Positions 23,881 through 32,229 of a DNA stretch of 51,644 nucleotides are shown here, piece after piece. The stretch lies in NCBI GenBank assembly GCA_964403505.1, contig CAYOFP010000015.1, positions 1 to 51,644 of the forward strand, read 5' to 3'. Positions within the stretch are counted from its first letter, which is position 1; each line of letters opens with the position of its first letter. The translations under genes and the position numbers were made by a program. This DNA is from CAKSEI01 sp964403505 (lineage in GTDB: Bacteria > Bacillota > Clostridia > Oscillospirales > CAG-272). The notes under the pieces were generated by a model. The model did not search any database, had not been told where the DNA came from, and saw nothing but the letters and a program-made list of their open reading frames with translations.

Positions 23881-25158
23881 TTACACGATTCTTTCGGGGA
23901 TATATTTCGTTGACAGCAGGGCAAAATTCTGTGCGAACGGGCGCTGTAAATTCCAATATCCCATACCGCGAAGGGATAACTCATCGATCAGGCTGAATTT
24001 CGCATTGATACTGCGTGCGTCCTCAAACCAGACGATATGCCGCTGTCCGTTGTCGGTATAATAAAAATACGGGGACTGCGCTTTCTCATCAAAGGAGATA
24101 TCCGTGCCGTATCTTGCGGCGAGGACGGGCGCATACTGATTTCCGATCGTCTGCGCCGCCGTCGTGCCGCGCTGATACGGCAGGGGCCAGTCATACGCAT
24201 AATTCGGTATGCCGAGCATGACCTTTTCGACCGGTATCTCGCTCACTGCATATTCGGCGACTCGCCTGACCTGGTCGATGGGAGCGATCGCCAGCGGCGG
24301 ACCGTACTTATATCCCCACTCGTATGTCATTATCAGCACGAAGTCGGCCGCCCTGCCGATCTTTTCATAATCGTGCGCCTCGTATAAAAGCCCCTTCTGG
24401 TCTGAGGAGACCTTCGGTGCGAGGTCGACATTCACGAAAAATCCGTTTTCCCCCATCACCCTTGCGGCGTTTTCGATAAAGCCGACAAAGGCGTCCGAGT
24501 CCTCGGACGAAACATACTCAAAGTCGATGTCGAGCCCGACATATCCCTTTCGCTTCATCACCTCGGCAAGCGAGTAAAGCACCTTGTTTTGCAGGGCGGC
24601 ATCGTTAAATAAAAGCGAGGCTCGCTCGGTACTGAAATTCCCGTTTTCGGTTATCGACGACAAAAGCAGTACGGGTGCGACGCCGTATTCATATCCCAAT
24701 CGGATCAGCTCCTCGTCGTCTGTCGGTATGAGCGAGCCGTCATCGTTAAAGCCATATCCGAATATCGTCAGTGTTGTAAGAAACGGCAGGGCCCTGCGTA
24801 ATACAGGAATCGAGATAAAAGGGTAGGCATAGCCGTTGATCCGTTTCGTCGCCGTCGGCTTTTCGGTAAAAGAAACAGTGAGGACCTGACCGGGGATCAG
24901 GGAATCCTGAAAAACCAGCGTAGGATTGTTGCGGAAAAGCGCACTGACGCTCGTGCCGAACGCCGATGCGATTGAAAAGAGCGTGTCTCCCGCCTGCACG
25001 GTATAGACCTCGTCGGGTATCAGTATGACGAGCGCCTGACCCGGCACGATGGACGCTGACGTGCCGAGGCCGTTGTCCGATATGATCCGGGAAGCCGAAA
25101 TGCCGTACTCTCTTGCGATACCGTTCAGCGTATCGCCGCTTTTTACTATGTATATCAT
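23881..25158 (-). CDS. LysM-GH18 protein of the spore SleL/YaaH type
   Basis: A 425-residue protein with two N-terminal LysM domains (about 2-48 and 52-100; YIVKSGDTLNGIAREYG and YTVQAGDTLFSIASAFG), then a glycoside hydrolase 18 domain (about 108-420) with the catalytic motif LDIDFEYV (DxDxE type). There is no signal peptide, as in YaaH/SleL/YdhD, which are made in the mother cell and attach to the spore. The role is probably cortex-fragment hydrolysis during germination; this rests on the family. Start ATG at 25158, only 6 nt after TATAAT, with no SD. Confidence 0.9.
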   Translation of the reverse strand: MIYIVKSGDTLNGIAREYGISASRIISDNGLGTSASIVPGQALVILIPDEVYTVQAGDTLFSIASAFGTSVSALFRNNPTLVFQDSLIPGQVLTVSFTEKPTATKRINGYAYPFISIPVLRRALPFLTTLTIFGYGFNDDGSLIPTDDEELIRLGYEYGVAPVLLLSSITENGNFSTERASLLFNDAALQNKVLYSLAEVMKRKGYVGLDIDFEYVSSEDSDAFVGFIENAARVMGENGFFVNVDLAPKVSSDQKGLLYEAHDYEKIGRAADFVLIMTYEWGYKYGPPLAIAPIDQVRRVAEYAVSEIPVEKVMLGIPNYAYDWPLPYQRGTTAAQTIGNQYAPVLAARYGTDISFDEKAQSPYFYYTDNGQRHIVWFEDARSINAKFSLIDELSLRGMGYWNLQRPFAQNFALLSTKYIPERIV

Positions 25159-25164
25159 AGTATC

Positions 25165-25170
25165 ATTATA
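25165..25170 (-). promoter_or_regulatory. -10 box of a leaderless promoter for the LysM-GH18 gene
   Basis: TATAAT on the minus strand, then GATACT and the ATG at 25158. No convincing -35 is seen at 17-18 nt (GTTCTA / TGTTCT); the hairpin 25182-25214 occupies that place. Confidence 0.55.
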
Positions 25171-25181
25171 TGATTAGCATA

Positions 25182-25214
25182 AGAGAGTAGAACACCGGTG
25201 GTATTCTACTCTCT
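25182..25214. repeat. Hairpin resembling the MITE terminal repeat
   Basis: AGAGAGTAGAA / TTCTACTCTCT with a GC-rich centre. The left arm and centre (AAGAGAGTAGAACACCG) match the MITE terminal repeat at 33379-33395 with one mismatch in 17. It may be the DUF6062 terminator, though no T-run follows on the minus strand, or a collapsed element. Confidence 0.45.
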
Positions 25215-25219
25215 AGAAA

Positions 25220-25912
25220 TTATTCAAGAAACTTTATCGCCCGTTCGATCGCATCCTTTGCGTCGCCCCACGGCTCGTTATCATATCTGTAATCAAACTT
25301 TTTGCAAAACCAGGATACATCACCGCACAGTTTGTCTAAATATTTTTGCATTACGGCGTATGCGGCATCGTAAAAATCAGGGTATTTCTTTTTGGGCAGC
25401 TCCTTTTTGCCCGTGTCGGCAAGCCGCCTGAAATGGCGCAAGCAAAAATACGGCTGAGAATCGAATTTCCGACGGAAGTCACTGTCCTGCTCCCACAGCC
25501 ACACTGTGTTTTCAAACATTTTTTCAAATGACGCCTCTATCCTCGAGCAGACATAGCAACTCTTTTCGAGCTCGCCGATGCGCTGACATGCGGCGGTGCC
25601 CTTTCCCTTCAGTGCGGCAAGCCCCTTTGCGCTTATGTCCGAGCGTATTTCTGCAAGGTGGCTCTCAAGTATGAGACCGAGACCGAGGCGATTTTTGCTT
25701 TTCAGCATCAGTCCGAAATGGTCGTCGCAAAAGCCGAGCTTGTTCGTTTTGATACGCACATCCGGCTCCATCATGGATGCGCCAAGGATGAGATCGATCT
25801 CGTTTTCCTCTAATTTTTTGTGCAAAAGGCAGAAGGGGCATCCGCACTTTTCGTCGTCAAGGCATGCCTCGAAGCTTTCATTGATCGGTATGGTATATAT
25901 CGTCTCAAGCAT
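25220..25912 (-). CDS. DUF6062 family protein with paired Cys motifs
   Basis: A 230-residue soluble protein. It holds two related zinc-type units: CGCPFC with CDDH in the first half (about 20-80) and CYVC with CLRH in the second (about 105-160), with helix-rich sequence between, as in the DUF6062 family of Clostridia. Function unknown. Start taken at ATG 25912, MLETIYTIPINESF, because a strong SD (AAGGAG) lies 7 nt upstream; a longer frame to 25978 would overlap the neighbouring OGG gene and its promoter. Divergent from the OGG1-type gene. Confidence 0.85.
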   Translation of the reverse strand: MLETIYTIPINESFEACLDDEKCGCPFCLLHKKLEENEIDLILGASMMEPDVRIKTNKLGFCDDHFGLMLKSKNRLGLGLILESHLAEIRSDISAKGLAALKGKGTAACQRIGELEKSCYVCSRIEASFEKMFENTVWLWEQDSDFRRKFDSQPYFCLRHFRRLADTGKKELPKKKYPDFYDAAYAVMQKYLDKLCGDVSWFCKKFDYRYDNEPWGDAKDAIERAIKFLE

Positions 25913-25940
25913 TGATTTTATCTCCTTTTTGATATATAAT
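25912..25940 (+). promoter_or_regulatory. Leaderless promoter of the OGG1-type gene
   Basis: TTGATT (25912-25917), 17-nt spacer, TATAAT (25935-25940), then TGATTT and the ATG at 25947. No SD. It overlaps the start region of the divergent DUF6062 gene. Confidence 0.75.
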
Positions 25941-25946
25941 TGATTT

Positions 25947-26783
25947 ATGGAATATAAATATGAAAACGGTGTCATCACCGTAAAAGGACTGAAAAACTAT
26001 AATATCGATCAGATATTCGACTGCGGACAGTGCTTTCGTTTTGATAAAGCCCCCGACGGCTCATGGTCGGGCGTGGCATACGGTAAATCCATCTCCCTCT
26101 CGCAAAAGGAAGATACCCTGACTATAACGGGCATAACAAAATCCGATTTCGAGCGTACGTTCTGCGATTTTCTTGCACTCCGTGACGATTACGGCATCAT
26201 ACGCCGTGATATCGCAGAGCATTTTAAAAACGATGATACAATGCAAAGGGCAATGACCTTCGGCGATGGAATACGCATATTGCGCCAGGAGCCGTGGGAG
26301 GCGGTCTGCTCCTTCATCATCTCGCAGAATAACAATATTCCCCGAATAAAAAAGATAATCGGGGAGCTCTCACGCAGGTACGGCGAGCAGCTTTCGGACG
26401 GTAAATACACCTTTCCGAGTGCCCAAGCGCTTATGAGTGCAGGCGAGGAAGCAATATTCGCCTGCCGAACGGGATTCCGCGCCAAATATATCTATGACGC
26501 CGCCTGCCGTGTAGCAAGCGGAGCGTGCGATCTCGGTGCGGTATCTGATATGCCGACACAGGATGCCACCGAGTACCTAAAAACCATCAAGGGCGTCGGG
26601 CTGAAGGTCGCCTCCTGCGCTCTGCTCTTCGGTTTTCATAAGACCGATGCATTTCCCGTGGACGTATGGGTGAAGCGTATCATAGACGAATATTATAACG
26701 GGTCGCTCGATATCTCATCGCTCGGCGAATACGCAGGCATCGCCCAGCAATACCTGTTTTATTACATACGGTATAATTCGTAG
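25947..26783 (+). CDS. ogg: OGG1-type 8-oxoguanine DNA glycosylase/AP lyase
   Basis: A 278-residue base-excision repair enzyme removing 8-oxo-guanine. The N-terminal OGG_N domain starts with FDCGQCFRFD, and the HhH-GPD domain has ISQNNNIPRIKKII, the hairpin IKGVGLKVASC with the catalytic Lys (about K220), and PVDVWVKRI with the conserved Asp (about D239). Cys and Trp positions follow clostridial OGG. Monocistronic, with its own leaderless promoter and a strong 18-bp hairpin terminator. Confidence 0.95.
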   Translation: MEYKYENGVITVKGLKNYNIDQIFDCGQCFRFDKAPDGSWSGVAYGKSISLSQKEDTLTITGITKSDFERTFCDFLALRDDYGIIRRDIAEHFKNDDTMQRAMTFGDGIRILRQEPWEAVCSFIISQNNNIPRIKKIIGELSRRYGEQLSDGKYTFPSAQALMSAGEEAIFACRTGFRAKYIYDAACRVASGACDLGAVSDMPTQDATEYLKTIKGVGLKVASCALLFGFHKTDAFPVDVWVKRIIDEYYNGSLDISSLGEYAGIAQQYLFYYIRYNS

Positions 26784-26808
26784 ATAAAAAGCTGAATAAT
26801 CCGAGGTT

Positions 26809-26850
26809 CCAAAACGCCCGTGTGTCAACGACACACGGGCGTTTTGGTTT
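26809..26850. terminator. Bidirectional terminator (ogg / DUF4091 gene)
   Basis: 18-bp perfect stem, arms 26809-26826 and 26830-26847 (CCAAAACGCCCGTGTGTC and its complement), loop AAC, then TTTTAAAA. It ends ogg and the convergent minus-strand operon. Confidence 0.88.
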
Positions 26851-26885
26851 TAAAATAACTATTTATCTTCGCCCGGGTCGGTATC

Positions 26886-28655
26886 CTACCCCTGTGCGTG
26901 GGAAATGACGGAACGGCTCAAGCTCAGAATGCGGGTGCGCATTTCGCTCGCATCGTCCACCATGCTGCCCGTACCGACCGCTGCGACGATGCTGTCCGCC
27001 TCATCGGCATGATCGGGATATTCACGCCGCAGGATGCGCAGTTTTTCGACATTGCGCATACCCTCGCACAGTTTTTCATAACGCGGGCTGCTCTGCGCCT
27101 GCATGGTCGTGGAGTCCTTCTCGTCCGGGTAGATCAGATAGCAGTCGCCCGGATAGGTAACGTAGTGCAGGGTCGCATGCAACGGATCCTCGTCGTACTT
27201 GTTGAGCGCCCACCGTAAGATCCCGTCTGTATTATTTTTGTATGACTCGTAGACTGCGTAAGCCGCCTCTGCCGGCTCATTGGGTATGGACATCTTTCCG
27301 TCGCCGCAGGTGTAGACGATGGTCTGCAGCCCCTTGGCTCTACGTGTCTCAGAAAGCTCGGCAATATCGTCGGGCAGTGCGTTTTCCCAGATCGCAATGT
27401 CGTACAGCCGGTCGTAGAGCGGGGCTACCGTTTTCCCGTTGACCGCACCGCCGACCTTGAGGGTCTTGCCCTCGGAGTTTTTCACGCTCTCTGCGACCTC
27501 GAGCACTGCACGCACCCAGTCGTATTCCCGTTCGTCCATGTAAAGGCAGGCGATGTCAAACCATCCCTTTTCCTCCAAATGGGCGATCAGATCCGCCAAG
27601 AAGTCGCGGCTCATCTGCTTCCAGCGCTCGGCGCCCGGGTGTCCGCCCGAGTCGATCCCGACTGTGCCGGATGCCTCATCGTAAAATACAAAGCCCCAGC
27701 CGACCCCTGCAAGGGAATAGAGATTGATCTGACGGTCGATGCCGTGCTTCATATTCAGCTCGATCCAGTAATCCAGGTCGGTGTAGTCATAGACGAACGT
27801 ACCGTCTTTTTTCTTCGTCCACTTGACCATGGACGGGCAGGGACAGGGCTTGCGGCTGTTCCACGGGTCCTCAACAATCGTCGCCGTGATGGTGTTTCCG
27901 CCCGCCTGATGGAATAACTCAAGCTCACTCTCGAGCGCCGCCTCGTATTTTTTGTCAAGACGGACATAACAGAGCGAACTCGGATTCGTATCCTGATCCT
28001 CGGGAGTGGTAAATCCGAAATATTCTGCATTCGTCTTGCCGGAATAATACCGGTTGGTAGCATAGGGATACGACCACAGATCGAGGAACGTCTCCCAGTC
28101 TTCCGGATCGGTCAGGGTCATGTCTGCGACCTCGAGCTCATAGGTAAACTCGGCAAGGGTCTTCGTGCCGCTCTTAAGCGTCAGCGTGGTACGGTAAGTA
28201 CCTGCCTCTGCGTCTTTTGGCACGTAGATATCCACCCACGCCTCGTGCAACTGTCCTGCCGCCAGATCCCCGACGCTCTTATGGGTGATGATATCGAAAC
28301 ATTCGTAATCAAATTCAGGATACGGCGGAGAGAGGGTGTCGACCTTCGCTAAGTAGGTCGCAGTGATGTTTTCCTTTTTAATGACCGCGCCGCTTGCGCT
28401 CACAAGGTCTGCGGTCACGAGCTCTGCCTGCGGGATATCCTCCTGAACGAAGAAGTCCAGACGGCTGCCCGCATGATCGTTTTTCCATGCTCCGCCCGAC
28501 CATATGCGCACCTCTGCGAGCGTGCCGTCGTTGTATCTTTCTAATGTTTTTTCGTAATCTGCGGGGAGCAGGTGCGTGTCGCCCGCACCCACTGTCGCAA
28601 AGAGCTTCCGCTCTCTTGCGGCAGTTCCCGTAATGGATGACGGAATGTGTTTCAT
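26886..28655 (-). CDS. DUF4091-type glycoside hydrolase-like protein
   Basis: A 589-residue protein without signal peptide or membrane helix. The N-terminal 180 residues are beta-sandwich-like (GTYRTTLTLKSGTKTLAEFTYELEV), the middle (about 190-500) looks like a TIM barrel with acidic strand ends (DIACLYMDEREYDW) and ends with IVYTCGDGKMSIPNEPA...GILRWALNKYDEDPL. This is the usual arrangement of DUF4091 proteins, many of which sit in glycan-use loci. Catalytic residues are not proven; the Asp/Glu pair in YMDERE is a candidate. SD GGAGG. It is the last gene of the operon, 14 nt after the membrane/CBM9-like gene, which suggests a shared glycan task. Confidence 0.8.
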   Translation of the reverse strand: MKHIPSSITGTAARERKLFATVGAGDTHLLPADYEKTLERYNDGTLAEVRIWSGGAWKNDHAGSRLDFFVQEDIPQAELVTADLVSASGAVIKKENITATYLAKVDTLSPPYPEFDYECFDIITHKSVGDLAAGQLHEAWVDIYVPKDAEAGTYRTTLTLKSGTKTLAEFTYELEVADMTLTDPEDWETFLDLWSYPYATNRYYSGKTNAEYFGFTTPEDQDTNPSSLCYVRLDKKYEAALESELELFHQAGGNTITATIVEDPWNSRKPCPCPSMVKWTKKKDGTFVYDYTDLDYWIELNMKHGIDRQINLYSLAGVGWGFVFYDEASGTVGIDSGGHPGAERWKQMSRDFLADLIAHLEEKGWFDIACLYMDEREYDWVRAVLEVAESVKNSEGKTLKVGGAVNGKTVAPLYDRLYDIAIWENALPDDIAELSETRRAKGLQTIVYTCGDGKMSIPNEPAEAAYAVYESYKNNTDGILRWALNKYDEDPLHATLHYVTYPGDCYLIYPDEKDSTTMQAQSSPRYEKLCEGMRNVEKLRILRREYPDHADEADSIVAAVGTGSMVDDASEMRTRILSLSRSVISHAQG

Positions 28656-28669
28656 GGTTTTTCCTCCGA

Positions 28670-30049
28670 TTAACCTAATACCAATTCACCGAAATAGTCG
28701 GGCTGATGGAAGGACGGCTTTTCCGTTTTTACTTCGTTCCACATACCGTAGCACAGCGCTTCGCACAGATCGCCGCACTTGTAGAAATTACCCGTGAATA
28801 CAGTACCCTTTTTCAGTTCGAGCCCCGTCAGGTCCTCGAACGCTTTTTTCGTAAATACCATAAGTACGCTCCACTTATCCTCGGATATCTCGGGCGTTAT
28901 CACGGGGACGTCGGTCACCTTGTCGATACTGCACCTTCCGCCGGGCGCACCGCATGAGGTATGCTGTGTGCCGAGTGGATTACACTCGCAGTTGCAGTAT
29001 GCGACACCGTCACCCGAAAAGAAAAATTCGAGGCAGGCGTCGTTGCACACCGAATCCATAAATTCAGTGTAAGTCGCACGGGGGTTTTTCTCGTAAGAAG
29101 TCATCTTAACGCACAGTCCCTCGTCGCACCATACGCCCTGCGCGTATGTCTCGGGCTTGTATTCATAGCCCCAGCCGAATTTATCGACATTCGCACGCTC
29201 GACCTTATCCCACTCCACATCCTCAAGCTTTTTGTAATGAGCAAATACGTATCTCATTGTCTCCTCCTCATAATTAAAGAATGATATTAAACGGCATATC
29301 ACATAAATGCCGAACGATATCTGCATGATATAATTAATTACATATGTCGTAAAACTGCCGCTCACAAAGGAATAAACCGTCATCGGCAGACTGAATGCAC
29401 AGATGAAAAATACCGTAAGGAATGACGAGATATAATATAGTCTTTCCTTCGAGCAGGATAAGAGACACCTTACTTCACAGCAAAGATATAACATCATGGA
29501 GATCACCGTGATCATCCCGAGCACACGGACGGGATTGCGCATCGGGTATTCCATATCAAAATAGAGCGATACCGTGCGGAATATATGAAAGAGCAGTGCA
29601 CATGCGCCGAGCGCAGCGGCCGCATTCTTATTCGGCTTTACGCTCGCACTGACGTATACAAAATACGCTCCGCATAAAAGCGACGATGCAAAAACAAGGT
29701 AGTCTACCGTACGTGCGGCAGTTTCCGTCTCGCTCGTGATACCGTCAATGATGGAAAAAATAAATATCGCCACAGCGAAAAATCCGGTAACTGCGCCGAA
29801 AAATGTAGTCGCATGACTTCTCTCGGGCATTCTGTGCGCACGATCCCGGCGCGGCTTTATCACAAAACATCCTGATGCGATCGCACAAACGGATAGGATG
29901 ATAAAAGCCGTAAACACGCCTGCTGTCCCTCTTTCAAAAAGCATTTTATCACTCTCGAAGCGGAAAAGAAACATAAAACTGCTGTATATCATGGCAACGC
30001 ACGACAGGACGAGCGTGCCTATGGTGTAGATCTTGGTTTTATTATTCAT
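28670..30049 (-). CDS. Membrane protein fused in frame to a CBM9-like domain
   Basis: A 459-residue protein. Residues about 1-260 form some seven membrane helices with no family I recognise. Residues 265-459 (from MRYVFAHYKKLEDVEW) read like the stand-alone CBM9-like/DOMON-type proteins of about 195 residues, rich in Cys (CNCECNPLG, CGAPGGRC). The junction codons for EEE are GAGGAGGAG, forming a perfect SD 5 nt before an in-frame ATG at 29257, so a separate 195-residue protein is probably made as well. The first ATG overlaps the rnmV stop (ATGA). Either a true fusion or a lost stop codon between two genes. Confidence 0.7.
   Translation of the reverse strand: MNNKTKIYTIGTLVLSCVAMIYSSFMFLFRFESDKMLFERGTAGVFTAFIILSVCAIASGCFVIKPRRDRAHRMPERSHATTFFGAVTGFFAVAIFIFSIIDGITSETETAARTVDYLVFASSLLCGAYFVYVSASVKPNKNAAAALGACALLFHIFRTVSLYFDMEYPMRNPVRVLGMITVISMMLYLCCEVRCLLSCSKERLYYISSFLTVFFICAFSLPMTVYSFVSGSFTTYVINYIMQISFGIYVICRLISFFNYEEETMRYVFAHYKKLEDVEWDKVERANVDKFGWGYEYKPETYAQGVWCDEGLCVKMTSYEKNPRATYTEFMDSVCNDACLEFFFSGDGVAYCNCECNPLGTQHTSCGAPGGRCSIDKVTDVPVITPEISEDKWSVLMVFTKKAFEDLTGLELKKGTVFTGNFYKCGDLCEALCYGMWNEVKTEKPSFHQPDYFGELVLG
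29257..29270 (-). promoter_or_regulatory. Internal SD and start codon for a stand-alone CBM9-like protein
   Basis: TGAGGAGGAG (29270-29261) lies 5 nt before ATG (29257-29255), in frame with the longer gene. The SD is the strongest in this operon. Confidence 0.65.
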
Positions 30050-30612
30050 AATAGCTCCTTGTATTCTTCAATGGTGTACAGTATGTTTATCGCCTCGAGC
30101 ATGGCATTTGCGGACATGCCCTCCGGCAGTCCCGCCTTTCTTAAAAATGCCTCTCTTTTTGCGGCGCTTCCCTCTGTACCCGACAGTCCGTCGGCAAATA
30201 GGTCTGCTTTCGTCACGGCAGGGCCTTTTTTTGTAAACTCGCCTGCAAAAGGCGCAAATATCTCACGCAGTTTATCTGCGTCTATGCCCTCCACGCCGAG
30301 GTATCCCTCGGCAGACGGTGCGGCCTTTCGTTTTTCCTTGCCCGGTGTCTGCGGAATATACAGATTGATAATATTATCTTTTTTTAATATTCCTTTGAGA
30401 AAATTGCGTATCACGAGACCTGCGCCGTCAGGGTCGGTCAGCACGATCACCTTTCCCCCATTGGTGAGCCGACGCAAAAGCGCCTGTTTCTCCTCGGAAT
30501 TGAATATCCCGAAGCCGTCGGACGTTATGATATTCGCCTCTATGATAGAATCAAGCTTTATCTTATCGTATTTTCCCTCGACGATCACGGGATATGGTAT
30601 TCTGATTCTCAT
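30046..30612 (-). CDS. rnmV: Ribonuclease M5
   Basis: A 188-residue Toprim-domain nuclease that matures 5S rRNA precursors in low-GC Gram-positives. The Toprim Glu motif PVIVEGKYDKIKL is at about 8-20, the DxD motif VLTDPDGAG at about 57-65, and the C-terminal half follows the family (GYLGVEGIDADKLREIFAPF). It overlaps both neighbours by 4 nt (holA and the membrane/CBM9 gene), so it is translationally coupled in the operon. rnmV is more often next to ksgA; here it follows holA. Confidence 0.93.
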   Translation of the reverse strand: MRIRIPYPVIVEGKYDKIKLDSIIEANIITSDGFGIFNSEEKQALLRRLTNGGKVIVLTDPDGAGLVIRNFLKGILKKDNIINLYIPQTPGKEKRKAAPSAEGYLGVEGIDADKLREIFAPFAGEFTKKGPAVTKADLFADGLSGTEGSAAKREAFLRKAGLPEGMSANAMLEAINILYTIEEYKELL

Positions 30613-31649
30613 ATTCCGCCACCCACGAGCGCCGTCAGTATTCCTGCCTTGTCGCCCTGAGAGGTCTTCATTTTAACGTCAGCGTCGTGACAGGCACGCA
30701 CCGCCGCCTCGAGCGCCTTCGCCGAATAATTCCGTGCGGAGCGCAGATACAGGCTGACCCTGCCCTCTTTCCAGGAAAGAGCCTTGGCTATCTCCTGCAC
30801 GCTCATCCCTGCATCGCTGAATACACGGATACGCAAAAGCGAGCAGTATGCCGAGGCGATAGAGCCGAGTATCATCTCGGGCTTTTGCTTTTTTGAGAGC
30901 ATATCGGAAAGTATCGCATACGAGCGTGCCGTATTGCCTGCGAGCAGAGCGTTCGAGAAGTCAAATGCGGCGATCTCGTCGGTATGGGAGCATATCTTGG
31001 TGATATCACCACGCGAAAGGACGCTTTTGCCGTTTTGCAGAAGATAAGCAATGAGCTTATCTGTCTCATTTGCAAGGGCGGACATATCCGTCGAGCAATA
31101 ATCTATCATAAAAAGGAGATCCTGCTGGGATGCGGTAATGTTTGCCCGTACAAAATGCTTTGCGAGCCATACGGATAGCTTGGCAGGAGTCTGGTGCGCA
31201 AACTCAACGGGCTTTGCCACCTTTTCGAGCTTTTTATATATCGCCGATGTCGCCTTGCCCGTGCCGGCGTCAAATTCTGCCGGGCTGGTATACAAAACGA
31301 CTACCGTATCAGCCTCTACGCCTGACAGCGCCTCGATAAGAGCGTCTGTCTGACTCTTTCCCTGTTCTTCCTCGCTCTCTTTCTTTTTCGGGGCGGTATA
31401 TTTCACGCTGTGTATCTCTATGAGCTTTTTATCCGCCATCACGGGGATCATATCACATGCAGAGGCAAGCCGCCCGAGCTCGGATTCGCCCGAGAGCACC
31501 GTGTGATTAAATGCGGCAAGCGACTCGTCGGTCAAAACAGCCTCACGCATCAGGCGCAGATAATGATGCTTCAAATATTCTTCCTCGCCGTAAAAGAGGT
31601 AAACGCCCGAGGGAGCCTTTAATTCCTTTTTGAGATCGGCTATCGTCAT
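30609..31649 (-). CDS. holA: DNA polymerase III subunit delta
   Basis: A clamp-loader wrench subunit that opens the beta clamp. It starts TIADLKKELKAPSGVYLFYGEEEYLKHHYL, the conserved HolA opening, with FDFSNALLAGNTARSYAILSDML in domain II/III and the C-terminal helical collar. About 346 residues, as expected. I prefer ATG 31649 over the GTG at 31661: GTGAGG upstream gives an SD, and the GTG would overlap the DUF1934 stop. Operon with DUF1934 and rnmV. Confidence 0.93.
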   Translation of the reverse strand: MTIADLKKELKAPSGVYLFYGEEEYLKHHYLRLMREAVLTDESLAAFNHTVLSGESELGRLASACDMIPVMADKKLIEIHSVKYTAPKKKESEEEQGKSQTDALIEALSGVEADTVVVLYTSPAEFDAGTGKATSAIYKKLEKVAKPVEFAHQTPAKLSVWLAKHFVRANITASQQDLLFMIDYCSTDMSALANETDKLIAYLLQNGKSVLSRGDITKICSHTDEIAAFDFSNALLAGNTARSYAILSDMLSKKQKPEMILGSIASAYCSLLRIRVFSDAGMSVQEIAKALSWKEGRVSLYLRSARNYSAKALEAAVRACHDADVKMKTSQGDKAGILTALVGGGI

Positions 31650-31657
31650 ATCACGCC

Positions 31658-32128
31658 TCACACGACCTTGACGAGCATATCAAATACAGTACGCTCGATA
31701 TTCGTCGCCTGTAATTCTATTTTGTAGTCGAGATGGAGCGTTCCGCCGTCCTCGCCGAGGCGATTGACCAGCCGCTTTGTGACAAGCGCCATCTCAAACG
31801 GCATGATCTCATTCTGATACATAAAGACGCTGCGGCCGATCTCCTGGTCGAAAACGAGGTCGCCGCATACCGTACCGCGGCGGAAAAGACTGACGCATCC
31901 GGGTCTGTCCACGTCAAAAAACAGACGTGTTTTCGTGCCGCTCATTCCCTCACAGCACTCGTCGTACTCGATGGAATAAACGCCGTCCGCTAACGTCATC
32001 TTGCCGTAAGCTGACATCTCAATGACATCGCACTGCGCCTCATCCTGCGCAGGATACTTCCCGTCCGCAGGACAGTCGCTGATGTCATATACCTTTGAAA
32101 TTATCTTTATCTTAACCTCTTTTTCCAT
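31658..32128 (-). CDS. DUF1934 (YwiB-like) beta-barrel protein
   Basis: About 156 residues. Conserved features of DUF1934 are YDECCEGMSGTKTRLFFDVDRPGCVSLFRRG and the C-terminal HLDYKIELQATNIE strand, in a calycin-like small barrel. Function unknown. Start set at ATG 32128 because TTGACT-N17-TAAAAT lies at 32164-32136 and a start further upstream would lie inside this promoter. Only 7 nt separate the -10 from the ATG, so the operon mRNA is expected to be leaderless. It heads the DUF1934-holA-rnmV-CBM9-DUF4091 operon. Confidence 0.88.
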   Translation of the reverse strand: MEKEVKIKIISKVYDISDCPADGKYPAQDEAQCDVIEMSAYGKMTLADGVYSIEYDECCEGMSGTKTRLFFDVDRPGCVSLFRRGTVCGDLVFDQEIGRSVFMYQNEIMPFEMALVTKRLVNRLGEDGGTLHLDYKIELQATNIERTVFDMLVKVV

Positions 32129-32135
32129 AGAATGT

Positions 32136-32164
32136 ATTTTACCACAGATACCACACAAAGTCAA
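32136..32164 (-). promoter_or_regulatory. Leaderless promoter of the DUF1934-holA-rnmV operon
   Basis: Minus strand: TTGACT (32164-32159), 17-nt spacer, TAAAAT (32141-32136), then ACATTCT and ATG (32128). Confidence 0.82.
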
Positions 32165-32194
32165 TGGAAAGCAAAAGTTTAAGCCCTCTTACGG

Positions 32195-32223
32195 TTGACA
32201 AAATGTGATTTAAGGGGTATCAT
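32195..32223 (+). promoter_or_regulatory. Leaderless promoter of the GT2 gene
   Basis: TTGACA (32195-32200), 17-nt spacer, TATCAT (32218-32223), then AGATAC and ATG (32230). No SD. It is back to back with the promoter at 32136-32164. Confidence 0.85.
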
Positions 32224-32229
32224 AGATAC

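Noticed and set aside
32129..32164. 12-codon extension of the DUF1934 gene
   Set aside because: The extension is the promoter itself (TTGACT-N17-TAAAAT).
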